A stretch of DNA of 64,000 nt from positions 620,001 to 684,000 of the forward strand of contig NZ_JAPPRA010000001.1 in the NCBI RefSeq assembly GCF_026672375.1, given 5' to 3'. The first letter of the stretch is position 1, and each line of letters opens with the position of its first letter. Source of the DNA: Caulobacter sp. SL161. GTDB taxonomy: Bacteria > Pseudomonadota > Alphaproteobacteria > Caulobacterales > Caulobacteraceae. Below, piece after piece: positions 19,935-31,600 of this stretch. The notes beneath the pieces were generated by a model. The model saw only the letters and a program-made list of their open reading frames with translations, was not told where the DNA came from and searched no databases. The position numbers and the translations under genes were made by a program.

Positions 19935-19970
19935 CGCCGCCGCACGCCCTGGGCAGGGGTGTCGGCGGCG
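19935..19970 (-). terminator. Hairpin between merR-type gene and FadE-like gene
   Basis: An eight-bp stem CGCCGCCG / CGGCGGCG, further partly paired inside, lies 11 bases after the regulator stop and 40 bases before the dehydrogenase start. It could attenuate readthrough or simply stabilise RNA ends. There is no T-run, so termination is uncertain. Confidence 0.35.
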
Positions 19971-19980
19971 CGAAACGGCC

Positions 19981-20460
19981 CTACTTGCCCAGCATCGCTT
20001 CGGCGTGGCCGTCGAGGCGGGCGCGCAGCACCTGCTCGTAGTCGGCCGCGCGGGGCAGCAGGTCGGGGCGGATCTCGGTGAGCCGCCGCTCGAGGCGGTT
20101 GCAGGCCTCGCGCAGCTCGATCAGGGCGTTGTCGATGTCGTCGCGCTGCTGCTCCAGCGCGGTGGCGCGTTCGCGGAACTTCTTCAGCGAGCGGGCCATC
20201 TGCGCCGCGCCCTCGTCGTTCTCGTCATAGAGGTCGAGGAGCTCGCGGATCTCGGTCAGCGACAGGCCCACGCGCTTGCCGCGCAGGATCAGCTGCAGGC
20301 GGACGCGGTCCTTGTGGGAATAGACGCGGTTGAGGCCTTCACGGGCGGGGTTCAGAAGCCCCTTGTCCTCGTAGAAGCGCAGGGCGCGGGGCGTGGCTTT
20401 GAATTCGTTGCACAGCTGGCGGATCGTGAAGGTCCGCTCGGGGCGTCGCAGGTCGGCCAT
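19981..20460 (-). CDS. MerR-family transcriptional regulator of fatty-acid/branched-chain catabolism type
   Basis: 159 residues. The N-terminal winged HTH (FTIRQLCNEFKATPRALRFYEDKGLL, residues 11-36) has the MerR recognition pattern, a second helix-wing segment RVGLSLTEIRELLDLY follows, and the C-terminus is a long dimerisation coiled coil (KKFRERATALEQQRDDIDNA). There are no conserved metal-binding cysteines, consistent with the LiuR/CoA-ligand-responsive branch. It stands at the head of the leftward beta-oxidation genes, and a candidate palindromic operator lies 90 bases upstream at 20551-20574. Control of the downstream operon is inferred from position. Confidence 0.9.
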   Translation of the reverse strand: MADLRRPERTFTIRQLCNEFKATPRALRFYEDKGLLNPAREGLNRVYSHKDRVRLQLILRGKRVGLSLTEIRELLDLYDENDEGAAQMARSLKKFRERATALEQQRDDIDNALIELREACNRLERRLTEIRPDLLPRAADYEQVLRARLDGHAEAMLGK

Positions 20461-20550
20461 GGATGGAAACCTCCCAAGGAAGAGGGCCCGGCTACTGCGG
20501 CCCGGCCGCTTTGTTATCGCTGATCACCCTAAACCCGATCTCGTGACGTC

Positions 20551-20574
20551 GTCAACGCTTACGTAAACGTCAAC
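20551..20574. promoter_or_regulatory. Candidate MerR-type operator
   Basis: An imperfect palindrome centred on TTACGTAA with outer GTCAACG / CGTCAAC-like flanks, in the spacer between the MerR gene and the divergent S24-like gene. MerR-family repressors of acyl-CoA catabolism bind sites built around ACGTAA-type half sites, so autoregulation is plausible. Confidence 0.55.
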
Positions 20575-20652
20575 CGCAGGATGGGCGATAGGTTTACTTT
20601 CCTAGCCCCGCTGGCGTACCCTCTCCCCGAAGGCCGATTGGAGGAGGAGCCG

Positions 20653-21294
20653 ATGGCGACCCTGTCTCACGGCGAAATCTGGCGCGCGATCGACGCCCTG
20701 GCCGAGCGTTTCGACATGACGCCCTCTGCCATGGCCAGGATGGCGGGCCTGGATCCCACCAGCTTCAACCGCTCCAAGCGCGGTTCGACCGAGACCGGCC
20801 ACGCGCGCTGGCCCTCGACCGAGAGCCTGTCCAAGCTTCTGGAGGCGACGGGGGTCAACTTTTCGGAGTTCGCCGCCCTGACCGAGCGATCGCCGGTCCG
20901 CACGCCCGGCCGACGCGGCGCGCCGCTGATCGACCTGGCCCAGGCGGGCAAGGACGGCTTCTTCGATGAGGCGGGCATGCCCGTCGGCGCGGGCTGGGAC
21001 GAGGCGCCGGCCCCGGATCTGGGCGAGGGCCTGTTCGCGCTGGAGGTTACGGGCGATGACCTCGCGCCCGTTTATCGTGACGGCGACCGGCTGCTGGTCT
21101 CGCCGACCCTGGAGCCGCGCAAGGGTGACCGCGTGGTGACGCGCACCCACGGCGGCGAGGTTCTGGTGCGGGAACTGGGCCGGGTCACCGCGCGGAGCAT
21201 CGAGCTCTTGGCCCTGGATCGCGTGAGCGGCGAGCGCCTGCTGTCACGCGACGAGGTGGCCTGGATCGCGCGGATCGTCTGGGTCAGCCAGTAG
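20653..21294 (+). CDS. S24/phage-repressor-like regulator lacking the protease dyad
   Basis: A 213-residue protein. The N-terminal HTH-like part (FDMTPSAMARMAGLDPTSFNRSKRG, about 19-43) is followed by a C-terminal S24/LexA-like beta domain (LFALEVTGDDLAPVYRDGDR, then GDRVVTRTHGGEVLVREL). The position that is Ser in GDSM of active S24 peptidases is Asp (GDDL), and the Lys position in the VKR segment appears as Arg (VRE), so self-cleavage is not expected. ATG 20653 has a strong GGAGGAGG site; the 24 upstream in-frame codons are ignored. No prophage genes are nearby. It is probably a stand-alone chromosomal regulator. Confidence 0.85.
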   Translation: MATLSHGEIWRAIDALAERFDMTPSAMARMAGLDPTSFNRSKRGSTETGHARWPSTESLSKLLEATGVNFSEFAALTERSPVRTPGRRGAPLIDLAQAGKDGFFDEAGMPVGAGWDEAPAPDLGEGLFALEVTGDDLAPVYRDGDRLLVSPTLEPRKGDRVVTRTHGGEVLVRELGRVTARSIELLALDRVSGERLLSRDEVAWIARIVWVSQ

Positions 21295-21328
21295 GCCGAC
21301 CCGACAGATCGCTCAAGTCAGGGAGAGG

Positions 21329-21538
21329 TCAGGTCCGCGGGCAGCTGGCGTGGCTGTCCAGCAGCCAGGCGATCAGCGGGCCGGCGGCCGGATCGGCGCA
21401 CGACACGTCGACGCGATAGGAGTTCCAGGTGTCGTTGTGCGCAGCCTCGACCTGAGCGTCGGGGAACTGTTGCACGATGCCGCCGAGCAGGGAGTCGAAT
21501 TCTTCGCGGTCGGACGGGCGCAGGGTGAAGGAAGCCAT
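21329..21538 (-). CDS. Small conserved-type hypothetical protein
   Basis: 69 residues with a compact alpha/beta composition (FTLRPSDREEFDSLLGGIVQQF, then YRVDVSCADPAAGPLIAWLL) and two cysteines. There is no signal peptide or membrane segment. The codon use and the isolated position (convergent with the S24-like gene, 180 bases from lysK) support a real gene. I do not recognise a family. Confidence 0.65.
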   Translation of the reverse strand: MASFTLRPSDREEFDSLLGGIVQQFPDAQVEAAHNDTWNSYRVDVSCADPAAGPLIAWLLDSHASCPRT

Positions 21539-21719
21539 GGGACTAAACCTTGAGGACTAATCTTGGTTCTGATGGTTCCAGCCTAGACTCCGAAACGTGG
21601 GCATACCCTTAATCCCGGCTTCAGGCGGGGTTCATCCTCGCGGACATGGTGTCGCAGGTCGCGGGGATTCACCCGGCGCGACCTGCATCTTGAACGCCTC
21701 TCCCGCAAGGGGAGAGGCG

Positions 21720-23378
21720 CTAGCCCAATTTCTCTTCGATCAGCGCCACCGTCCGGTCGATCCCGAAGATCGCCGCGAACGAGCCGAAGCGCGGGCCCTG
21801 GCTCTGGCCCAGCAGCACTTCGTACAGGGCCTGGAACCAGGCGCGCAGCGGGTCGAAGCCGTGAGTCTTGCCGACCTCGAACACCTCGTTCTGGATCAGC
21901 TCGGCGTCCTGGGTTCCGTCGGGCATGGCCTTCAGCTTGGCCAGCAGGTCCAGCATGGCCGCGCGTTCCTGGTCGGTCGGGGCGCGGAACACCTTCGAGG
22001 GCTTCACGAAGTCCTCGTAGTAGTTGATCGCATAGCCGGCCAGGCGGTCCAGCAGCGGCTGGGTCTCTGGGCTGGCGCCCGGGATGTAGCGCGACAGGAA
22101 GCCCCAGAGGATTTCCTTGGTCGAGGCGTCGGCGGCTGAAACCAGATTCAGCATCAGGCTGAACGACACCGGCGAGCCCTGCTCGGGCGGCTTGCCGCCG
22201 TGGATGTGCCAGACCGGATTGTCCAGCTGCTTGGCCGGCTCCTGGCGGCCGAACGCGTCCAGCTGCTGCAGGTACTCGTCGCTGGCCTTGGGGATGACGT
22301 CGAAATAGAGCTTCTTGGCCGACTTGGGGCTCTGGAACATGTAGTACGACAGGCTCTCGGGCGCGCCATAGCGGAGCCAGTCCTCCATGGAGAGGCCATT
22401 GCCCTTGGACTTGGAGATCTTCTGGTTGTTCTCGTCCAGGAAGAGCTCGTAGTTGAAGCCTTCCGGCGGAACCCCGCCCAGGGCCTTGCAGATCGCGCCC
22501 GAGGCCTTGACCGAGTCGATCAGGTCCTTGCCCGACATCTCGTAGTCGACGCCCAGCGCCGTCCAGCGCATGGCCCAGTCGGGCTTCCACTGCATCTTCA
22601 CGTGGCCGCCGGTGACCGGAACCTCGACCTTCGAACCGTCCTCGTCCTCGAAGACGATCGTGCCCTTCTCGACATTGCGCTCCAGCGTCGGGACCTGCAG
22701 CACCTTGCCGGTGGACGGGCTGATGGGCAGGAACGGCGAATAGGTCGCGCGGCGCTCTTCGCCCAGCGTCGGCAGCATGACCTTCTGGATGGCGTCGAAG
22801 CGCTCGAGCGCCGTCAACAGGGTCGCGTCGAACATCCCGCCCTTGTAGCAGGCCGTGGAGGAGACGAACTCGTACTCGAAGCCGAAGCCGTCCAGGAACG
22901 CGCGCAGGCGGGCGTTGTTGTGGGCGCCGAAGCTGTCGTGGGTGCCGAAGGGGTCGCGGACGACCGTCAGCGGCTTGCCCAGGTCTTCGATCAGCGGCTG
23001 CTTGTTCTCGATATTGTCGGGAACCTTGCGCAGGCCGTCCATGTCGTCGCTGAAGGCGATCAGGCGGGTCGGGATGGCCTCGTCGGTCAGGGCGCGGAAG
23101 GCGCTGCGCACCATCGTGGTGCGCGCCACCTCGCCGAAGGTGCCCAGGTGCGGCAGGCCCGACGGCCCATAGCCGGTCTCGAAGATCACGGCCTTGGAGA
23201 GGGCCGGATAGGCTTTCACCGCCTCGTCGGTCTTGCCGGCGTCGATCAGGGCCTTGGCGGCTTCCTGGTCGGCGCGGTCGGGGAGGCGCACGCGCAGGAT
23301 GCGGGCGATCGTGGCGCGCGCCTGCTCGAAGGGCCAGGAGCGGGCGTCACGGGCGAGGGGGGAGAGGCCTTCAAACAT
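21720..23378 (-). CDS. lysK: Class I lysyl-tRNA synthetase
   Basis: A 552-residue archaeal-type class I LysRS, the form normal in alphaproteobacteria in place of class II LysS. The HIGH-type motif is [14 protein letters not shown] (about residues 68-81) and the KMSKS-type loop is [13 protein letters not shown] (about 318-328). The alpha-helix-cage C-terminal domain fills the last 200 residues. ATG 23378 opens [19 protein letters not shown], the usual N-terminus. The copy-2 repeat at 23408-23507 lies immediately upstream. Confidence 0.97.
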   Translation of the reverse strand: MFEGLSPLARDARSWPFEQARATIARILRVRLPDRADQEAAKALIDAGKTDEAVKAYPALSKAVIFETGYGPSGLPHLGTFGEVARTTMVRSAFRALTDEAIPTRLIAFSDDMDGLRKVPDNIENKQPLIEDLGKPLTVVRDPFGTHDSFGAHNNARLRAFLDGFGFEYEFVSSTACYKGGMFDATLLTALERFDAIQKVMLPTLGEERRATYSPFLPISPSTGKVLQVPTLERNVEKGTIVFEDEDGSKVEVPVTGGHVKMQWKPDWAMRWTALGVDYEMSGKDLIDSVKASGAICKALGGVPPEGFNYELFLDENNQKISKSKGNGLSMEDWLRYGAPESLSYYMFQSPKSAKKLYFDVIPKASDEYLQQLDAFGRQEPAKQLDNPVWHIHGGKPPEQGSPVSFSLMLNLVSAADASTKEILWGFLSRYIPGASPETQPLLDRLAGYAINYYEDFVKPSKVFRAPTDQERAAMLDLLAKLKAMPDGTQDAELIQNEVFEVGKTHGFDPLRAWFQALYEVLLGQSQGPRFGSFAAIFGIDRTVALIEEKLG

Positions 23379-23407
23379 GCGGGGCGTATAAACCGCGCCT
23401 CCTCCAC

Positions 23408-23507
23408 TGTCATCCCGGAAGCCTCGCAGAGGCTATCCGGGACCGCGGCGAACGCGGAGTTTCCTGGGGTCCCGGCTCGGCGCGCTGCGCGCTTGGCCGG
23501 GATGACA
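23408..23507. repeat. 100-bp dispersed element with 11-bp terminal inverted repeats (copy 2)
   Basis: Same element as at 1980-2079 but in the opposite orientation: identical TGTCATCCCGG / CCGGGATGACA ends, the same AAGCCTCG-AGAGGCTA arm and GGCGCGC-GCGCGCTTGGCC arm, and a diverged centre. It separates pgm from lysK. Confidence 0.85.
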
Positions 23508-23518
23508 GTTTGAACGGA

Positions 23519-25156
<1,638 letters not shown>

Positions 25157-25350
25157 CAAGTCACCAGGCAGAGTTTGAACGAAGCTCGGAAGCTGAACTC
25201 CTATAAGGGGTGGAAGACAATTTCACGAACTATTCTGTGTCTGTTTCCCGCTCTTTTGGGGCGCTTGCTGGCGCCGCAGGCCCCACCTGACCACGCGGGG
25301 GGCGTGACCCCAATCCTCCGCCTAGCGGGGGAGGAAAACGCGATGCGACT

Positions 25351-26085
25351 CCCTCTCCCATGGGGAGAGGGCCGGGGAGAGGGGGTACGACCTTGGCCGG
25401 AGCGCCGGCAGGGTGCTGGCGTTGTAACCCCTCTCCCGACCGCTTCGCGGCCACCCTCTCCCTCTGGGAGAGGGAACCGGTTTACGGGGATCGGCGGGCG
25501 TGAACGCTCGGGATTGGCGAATACGATCTCAATGAAATCAGCGCCTTGTCACTTTTACGCCCAAACTTATCCTCGGCGTTGAAACCACCCCCATACTGAA
25601 CTCATCCCCGTCGCGGGGGAGGGCGTTTGGATCCGGCCCAACGGTCTGCTTGCAGACCGGTCTCTCGCAAGGAGTCACGGCGGCGGGGCTAGGTTGAGCG
25701 GGGCCGCGTGGTCTCGAAGCGGTTTCGACCGGGGTCTGTTCGTTGGATAGATCCGGGACCTCGGAAGAAGCCGTGGAGAGGCGAGCGCGGAGCGACAGGG
25801 CGGTGATCGTACAAGCCGCCTATCGTGGATCGTCGGGCTGGACACGGATGTAGCCGCTCCAGTTGATCCGCGCCCGTCCGGGGGCTCCTGGGGTCCCGAG
25901 CTGAAAGACGCTCACGCCCCCCATCCTCACGGGCAAGAACAACCTGGCGGAGCGGACAGTCGAGCCGAAACGCAAACAACACTCACGGTACTCCGGGTTC
26001 GCCCGGCCGCTCCGTCGCCTCCCCATGAACCTTCAGCGGTCACGCCGCGTGAAGCGGCGGACGCGCGTTCCCAAAATCCTCCCCC
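25351..26085 (-). repeat. Modular dispersed repeat, copy A
   Basis: About 735 bp matching 45645-46357 in the opposite orientation. Two modules are conserved (25351-25708 and 25787-26085) around a core of about 80 bp that is unrelated between copies. The second module holds a 34-codon frame on the minus strand (25820-25924, beginning MGGVSVFQLGTPG and ending YIRVQPDDPR) that is kept in both copies with one substitution (Ile here, Thr in copy B). No transposase is present. Confidence 0.85.
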
Positions 26086-26183
26086 GCTGGGGGGAGGATT
26101 TTTCGTCCCCGGCCCTTCCCCATCAAGAGGAAGGGAGAAAGCACCGTCATTGACTCCCCCGCCTGCCCCCGTATTTTCCGCCG

Positions 26184-26257
26184 CGTTCGAGTGACTGGCG
26201 TTGAAGGTGGGCGACCACCGGGGAGCTCGATACGCATAAGCCGCGCGCCTGGGCTCC
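26184..26257 (+). promoter_or_regulatory. ZTP riboswitch (pfl motif) upstream of purH
   Basis: The sequence contains the hallmark pfl/ZTP segments in order: GTGACTGGCG, GGTGGGCGACCACCGGGGAGC, a short linker, then GCCGCGCGCCTGGGC. The riboswitch senses ZTP/ZMP, the AICAR-derived signal of folate shortage, and purH consumes AICAR, so control of purH is the expected arrangement. It ends 30 bases before the GTG start, so control of translation initiation is plausible. Motif match by eye, no covariance scoring. Confidence 0.88.
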
Positions 26258-26287
26258 CTTCTGACAACCACAGACCTGGAGTCCGCC

Positions 26288-27877
26288 GTGCCCGCCGCCC
26301 CCGACTATCCGTCCGCCCCCGATCTCGTCGCCCCCAAGCGCGCCCTGCTGTCGGTCTCCGACAAGACCGGCCTGGTCGAGGCCGCGCAGGTGCTGCACGC
26401 CGCCGGCGTCGAGCTGGTCTCGACCGGCGGCACCAAGGCCGCGATCGCCGCGGCCGGGATCCCGGTCAAGGACGTCTCGGACCTGACGGGCTTTCCCGAG
26501 ATGATGGACGGCCGCGTGAAGACCCTGCACCCGGTGGTGCACGGTGGTCTCTTGGGCGTGCGCGACGCGGCCGATCACGCCAAGGCCATGGCCGACCACG
26601 GCATCGGCGGCATCGATATCCTCTATGTGAACCTCTATCCGTTCGAGGCGACCGTCGCGAAGGGCGGATCGTATGCCGAATGCGTCGAGAACATCGACAT
26701 CGGCGGCCCGGCCATGATCCGCTCGGCGGCCAAGAACCACGGCTATGTCGCCGTCTGCACCGATCCGGCCGACCTCGCCGAGGTGCTGGAGGCCCTGAAG
26801 GCCGGTGGGACGACGCTGGCTTTGCGCCAGCAGCTCGCGGCCCGCGCCTACGCCCGCACGGCGGCCTATGACGCGGCGATCTCGGCCTGGTTCGCAGAGG
26901 CCCTGGGCCAGGACTTCCCGGCTCGCAAGTCGATCGCCGGCGAGCTTCGCCAGACCATGCGCTATGGCGAGAACCCGCACCAGAAGGCGGCCTTCTACAC
27001 CTTCCCCAATCCGCGTCCGGGCGTGGCCACGGCCAAGCAGCTGCAGGGCAAGGAGCTCAGCTACAACAACATCAACGACACTGACGCGGCCTTCGAGCTG
27101 ATCGCCGAGTTCGATCCGGCCGACGGTCCGGCCGTGGCGATCATCAAGCACGCCAACCCCTGCGGCGTGGCCGTGGGCGCGACCCAGCGCGAGGCCTATG
27201 AGCGGGCTCTCGCCTGCGACCCGACCTCGGCCTTCGGCGGCATCGTGGCGGTCAACTCGCGCCTGACCCGCGAGGCTGCCGAAGCGATGGTCGAGATCTT
27301 CACCGAGGTCGTGATCGCCCCCGAGGCCGACGAGGACGCCGTGGCCGTCTTCGCCGCCAAGAAGAACCTGCGCCTGCTCGTCACCGGCGGCCTGCCCGAT
27401 CCACTGTCGACCGGCGACACCTTCAAGAGCGTGGCCGGCGGCTTCCTGGTGCAATCGCGCGACGACGCCCGCATCAAGGCCTGCGACCTGAAGATCGTGA
27501 CGAAGCGCCAGCCGACCGACGAGGAGGTGCGCGACATGCTGTTCGCCTTCACGGTGGGCAAGCACGTGAAGTCCAACGCCATCGTCTACGCCCGCGCCGG
27601 CCAGACCCTGGGCGTCGGCGCCGGCCAGATGAACCGCAAGGACAGCGCCCGGATCGCGGCCCTGCGGGCGGCTGATTTTGGCCTGGACCTCCGTGGGTGC
27701 GCCTGCGCCTCGGAAGCCTTCTTCCCGTTCGCGGACGGTCTGATCCAGGCGGCGGAAGCGGGCGCGACGGCGATCATCCAACCGGGCGGCTCGATGCGCG
27801 ATCCGGAGGTCATCGAGGCGGCCGACAAGCTTGGCCTTACAATGGCCTTCACGGGTGTGCGAGTGTTCCGTCACTGA
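26288..27877 (+). CDS. purH: Bifunctional AICAR formyltransferase / IMP cyclohydrolase
   Basis: A 529-residue enzyme for the last two steps of IMP synthesis. The N-terminal MGS-like cyclohydrolase domain has [23 protein letters not shown] and HGGLLGVR. The formyltransferase domain has [12 protein letters not shown], the catalytic Lys287-His288 in KHANPCGVA, and the C-terminal DAFFPF-like segment [10 protein letters not shown]. The start is GTG with TGGAG upstream. It follows the ZTP riboswitch and is followed 16 bases later by a hydrolase gene, probably co-transcribed. Confidence 0.97.
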   Translation: MPAAPDYPSAPDLVAPKRALLSVSDKTGLVEAAQVLHAAGVELVSTGGTKAAIAAAGIPVKDVSDLTGFPEMMDGRVKTLHPVVHGGLLGVRDAADHAKAMADHGIGGIDILYVNLYPFEATVAKGGSYAECVENIDIGGPAMIRSAAKNHGYVAVCTDPADLAEVLEALKAGGTTLALRQQLAARAYARTAAYDAAISAWFAEALGQDFPARKSIAGELRQTMRYGENPHQKAAFYTFPNPRPGVATAKQLQGKELSYNNINDTDAAFELIAEFDPADGPAVAIIKHANPCGVAVGATQREAYERALACDPTSAFGGIVAVNSRLTREAAEAMVEIFTEVVIAPEADEDAVAVFAAKKNLRLLVTGGLPDPLSTGDTFKSVAGGFLVQSRDDARIKACDLKIVTKRQPTDEEVRDMLFAFTVGKHVKSNAIVYARAGQTLGVGAGQMNRKDSARIAALRAADFGLDLRGCACASEAFFPFADGLIQAAEAGATAIIQPGGSMRDPEVIEAADKLGLTMAFTGVRVFRH

Positions 27878-27893
27878 TCGGAAGGACGACGGC

Positions 27894-28646
27894 ATGGACA
27901 GCGCCGCCTGGGGTGAAAAGGTCGCCAAGCACTCGCGGGTGTTCAAGCCTGCGGGGCCCGGCCCTTTCCCGGTGGCGCTGATCCTGCACGGCTGCGGCGG
28001 CAAGACGCCGTTCCTCGAGGAGTACGCCCGCGTCGCGGTCCAGGCCGGCTGGGCGGCCGTGGTGGTCGACTCGCTGAAGCCGCGGGGGATGTCGACGCTG
28101 GACGCCAAGCTGTTTGTCTGCACCGGTGTGGCGCTGCACGGCCTCAAGCGCGCCGCTGACATCTTCGCCATGCTGACCTGGCTGGAGACCCAAGGCTGGG
28201 CCGACGCTAACCGCGTCTTCCTGGCCGGCTGGAGCCATGGCGGCTGGACGATTATGGACAGCTACGCGGTTGGCCGGAGCGCCGCGCGGGGAACAACCCT
28301 GGTCGACGCCGATCCCGCCAAGTTGCGCGCCCGGGTCAAGGGGACGCTGCTGGTCTATCCCTATGCCGGCTACGGCTCCCTGACCTCAGCGCGCGGCTGG
28401 GATCAGGGCGGTCCGCCTGTCTGGTCGGTGCTGGCGGGCAAGGATCAGGTGGTCGGCTGGAAGGCGCCGGCCAAGGCGCTGGATCGGCTGGCGGCCGATG
28501 GGCTCAAGGTCGATCGTGTCTTCCACGCCGACGCCACCCATGCCTTCGACGATGACCGCGCCAACGATCCAAGAGCGCGCTACCGCCCGGATCTCTTCCA
28601 GGCGGTGCAGAGCTATTTCGCGGGGGCCTTAGGTCGCTGCAGCTAG
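27894..28646 (+). CDS. Dienelactone-hydrolase-family alpha/beta hydrolase
   Basis: A 250-residue alpha/beta hydrolase. The oxyanion-hole region is ILHGCGGKTPF (about 27-37), the nucleophile elbow GWSHGG has Ser at about 114, and an acid and His follow, the His in DATHAFDD (about 216). There is no signal peptide. ATG 27894 has GGAAGGA upstream. It is probably the second gene of the purH transcript, though no functional link is evident, and it converges on gdhZ across a small GANTC hairpin. Substrate unknown. Confidence 0.88.
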   Translation: MDSAAWGEKVAKHSRVFKPAGPGPFPVALILHGCGGKTPFLEEYARVAVQAGWAAVVVDSLKPRGMSTLDAKLFVCTGVALHGLKRAADIFAMLTWLETQGWADANRVFLAGWSHGGWTIMDSYAVGRSAARGTTLVDADPAKLRARVKGTLLVYPYAGYGSLTSARGWDQGGPPVWSVLAGKDQVVGWKAPAKALDRLAADGLKVDRVFHADATHAFDDDRANDPRARYRPDLFQAVQSYFAGALGRCS

Positions 28647-28651
28647 AGCGT

Positions 28652-28684
28652 TTTCCGATCTGATCGAGTCAACCAGATCGGAAA
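28652..28684. repeat. Inverted repeat with central GANTC site
   Basis: TTTCCGATCTG and CAGATCGGAAA form a perfect 11-bp stem; the 11-base loop holds GAGTC, a CcrM methylation site. It is preceded by TAGAGCG and followed by GGGCTCC, flanks shared with other elements in this window. It lies between convergent genes, so it may also terminate transcription. The arrangement resembles the known Caulobacter intergenic repeats with a CcrM site in the repeat centre. Confidence 0.75.
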
Positions 28685-28699
28685 GGGCTCCAGGCAGCC

Positions 28700-31600
28700 T
28701 CAGGCGGCGCTGGACAACTCACGCAGGGCCGCGTTGGCGATCGTCAGCTTGGCGAAGGTCCAGCCACCGCCGGCCTGTTCGATGTCCTCGATCGTGCGCT
28801 TGACGGCGCGCGGACGATCACCGCGCAGGGCGGCCCAGGACGAGATGGCGGCCTTGGCGGCGCCTTCGTCCTCGCCGGCCTGGGCGTTGGCGGCGAACTT
28901 CAGGACCTGCTGGGTGATCGAGGTCTGCTCGGTCAGCATGTCCTCGATCAAGCGACGCACGGCCAGGCGCTCGAAGGCGTCGCCGCCCACGAACGAACCG
29001 GCTGCGCCGCGCAGGCGGTCGAACCCGAACGCCGCGCCGACCTGATGATAGAGGCGCGCGACATTCTCGACGCTCCAGCTGGAGGCGTTGGCGAGGTCGA
29101 CGAGGTCGGCGGCCGTCGTCAGCGGCTGAAGAGCAGCGACGCTCAGGGCCAGCGCTTCCGGCGCGCCGTCCGCGACATAGGCCTTCACCCGCTTGGCCAC
29201 CGCCTTCTGCTCGAACGGCGACAGGATCGCCGGCGCCAGCGCTCTGAGCGCGGCGACCGACGGGCCATAGGCCTCAACCAGCGTCTGGACGTTGGCGGCG
29301 TCGCGCTGGGCGCGGCGCGCCAGCCAGAAGGTCAGGCTGCGCAGGGCGTAGGCCAGCGCCTTGTAGAGCGCGGTCTGACCCTCGGCGGAGGCCTTGTTGT
29401 CCAGGCCGTTGACCTGATCCCAAAGACCGTCGATCCCGAGAATCTCGCGGGCGGCGGTGAAGCCGACCACCACGGCGTTGATGTCGGCGCCGGCGGCGGC
29501 CTTCAGGCGGCTGACAAAGGTCGGACCGCACATGTTGACCATCTGGTTGCCGACGACGGTGGCGATGATCTCGCGCTTCAGCCGGTGCTTCTGCATGGCG
29601 TCGGCGTACTGATCCAGCGCCTCGGGGAAGTAGCCGCGCAGGGTGCGCTCGAACCAGGGATCATCGGGCGACTGGCTGGCGACGATTTCGTCGAACAGAT
29701 CCAGCTTGCCGTAGGCCAGCAAGACCGCGAGCTCTGGGCGCGTCAGGCCGCGACCTGCCGCCTTGCGCTCCAGAAGCGTCGTATTCGTCGGCAGGCCCTC
29801 GACCCGGCGATCCAGCCGGCCGCGCTGTTCCAGATTGACCATGTAGCGGATCTGGGCGTCGACCTCACTGACCGCGTCGCTTTCCAGCAGCGTCAGGGCC
29901 AGGGTCTGATCATAGTTATGCTCAAGGACGTGGTGGGCCACGTCATCGGTCATCGAGGCCAGGAGCGTATTGCGGCTTTCGCGATCCAGCTGTCCGCCGC
30001 GTTCCAGGATCCCGGTCAGGATCTTGATGTTGACCTCGTGGTCGGAGCTGTCGACGCCTGCCGAGTTGTCGATGGCGTCGGTGTTGATGTGACCGCCGGC
30101 CTGAGCGAACTCGATGCGGCCGGCTTGCGTCAGGCCCAGGTTCGCGCCTTCGCCGACCACCTTCACCCGAAGGTCCGAGCCATTGATGCGGATGGCGTCA
30201 TTGGCCTTGTCGCCGGCGTCGGCGTTGGTCTCGCCCTTGGCCTTCACATAGGTGCCGATGCCGCCGAGATAGAGCAGTTCGGCCTTAGACTTCAGGATCG
30301 CCGTCATCAGCTCGGCGGGAGACACGGCCTCGGCCTTGATCTCCAGCATGGCGCGAACCTCGGCCGAGAGCGGGATGCTCTTCAGGCTGCGGGCGAAGAC
30401 GCCGCCGCCGGCCGAGATCTTCGACTTGTCGTAGTCCTCCCACGACGAGCGCGGCAGCTTGAACATCCGGTCGCGCTCGGCCCACGAGACGGCGGGATCG
30501 GGGTTCGGGTCAAGGAAGATATGGCGGTGGTCAAAGGCGGCCAAAAGCTTGGTCTGCTTGGACAGCAGCATGCCGTTGCCGAACACGTCGCCCGACATGT
30601 CGCCCACGCCCACGACCGTGAAGGGCTCGGTCTGGATGTCCTTGCCCAGCTCGCGGAAGTGGCGCTTGACCGCTTCCCAGGCGCCGCGGGCGGTGATGCC
30701 CATCACCTTGTGGTCGTAGCCGACCGAGCCGCCCGAGGCGAAGGCGTCGCCCAGCCAGAAGCCGTAGCTCTCGGCCACGCCGTTGGCGATGTCGGAGAAG
30801 GTCGCCGTGCCCTTGTCGGCGGCGACGACCAGATACGGGTCCTGGGCGTCATGGGCGATGACCGCCGGCGGCGGCACGACCTGGTTGTCGGCGTCGATAT
30901 TGTCGGTGAGGTCGAGCAGGCCCGACAGGAAGGTCTTGTAGGCCCGGATCGCCTCGGCCTGGATCGCATCGCGATCGCCGCCGCGCGGCAGTTGCTTCGG
31001 ATAGAAGCCGCCCTTGGAGCCGACCGGCACAATGACGGCGTTCTTGACCTGTTGCGCCTTCACCAGGCCCAGCACTTCGGTGCGGAAGTCGTCGCGGCGA
31101 TCCGACCACCGCAGGCCGCCGCGGGCGACCGGGCCAAACCGCAGGTGGACGCCCTCGACGTGCGGCGCCGAGACATAGATTTCGCGGTAGGGCTTGGGCG
31201 CCGGCAGGTCTTCCAGTTCGCGGGAGGCGATCTTGAAGCTGATATAGGACTTGGGCTCTCCGTCGGCGCCAAGCTGGTAGAAGTTGGTGCGCTGGATGGC
31301 GCCCACCAGAGCGGCCAGGCGGCGAAGCACGCGGTCGGCGTCGAGGCTCTCGACGGCCTGCAGCGCCTCGACAATGCTGAACTGAACAGCCTCAGCCTGT
31401 TCTCGCCGGGTCCTGAGGTCGGCCCTGATCGCCGGATCGAACTTGACGCGGAAGAGATCGAGAATGAGCCGTGCGACCATCGGGTGATCGCGAAGCGCCG
31501 CTTCTTGAACCTGCTGGCTGGGGTCCAGCCCGGACTGCTGCCGGTAGCGTGCGAGGGCGCGCAGCAGCGCTGCTTCCCGCCAACCCACGGCCATTTCGAG

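Larger units (their letters stand above)
25157..26287. other. 1.1-kb intergenic region with repeats and riboswitch
   Basis: No convincing protein gene. The first 190 bases should hold the pgm promoter. Next comes the modular repeat copy A (25351-26085), made up of several GC-rich palindromes of the CCTCTCCC/GGGAGAGG type and a conserved 34-codon frame. A further inverted pair, AATCCTCCCCCGC / GGGGGGAGGATT, lies at 26075-26101. The ZTP riboswitch upstream of purH ends the region. Scattered short frames here look like chance openings. Confidence 0.8.

Noticed and set aside
20581..21294. Prophage remnant, suggested by the S24/repressor-like gene
   Set aside because: No integrase, structural genes, att-like repeats or composition shift nearby; flanks are housekeeping genes.
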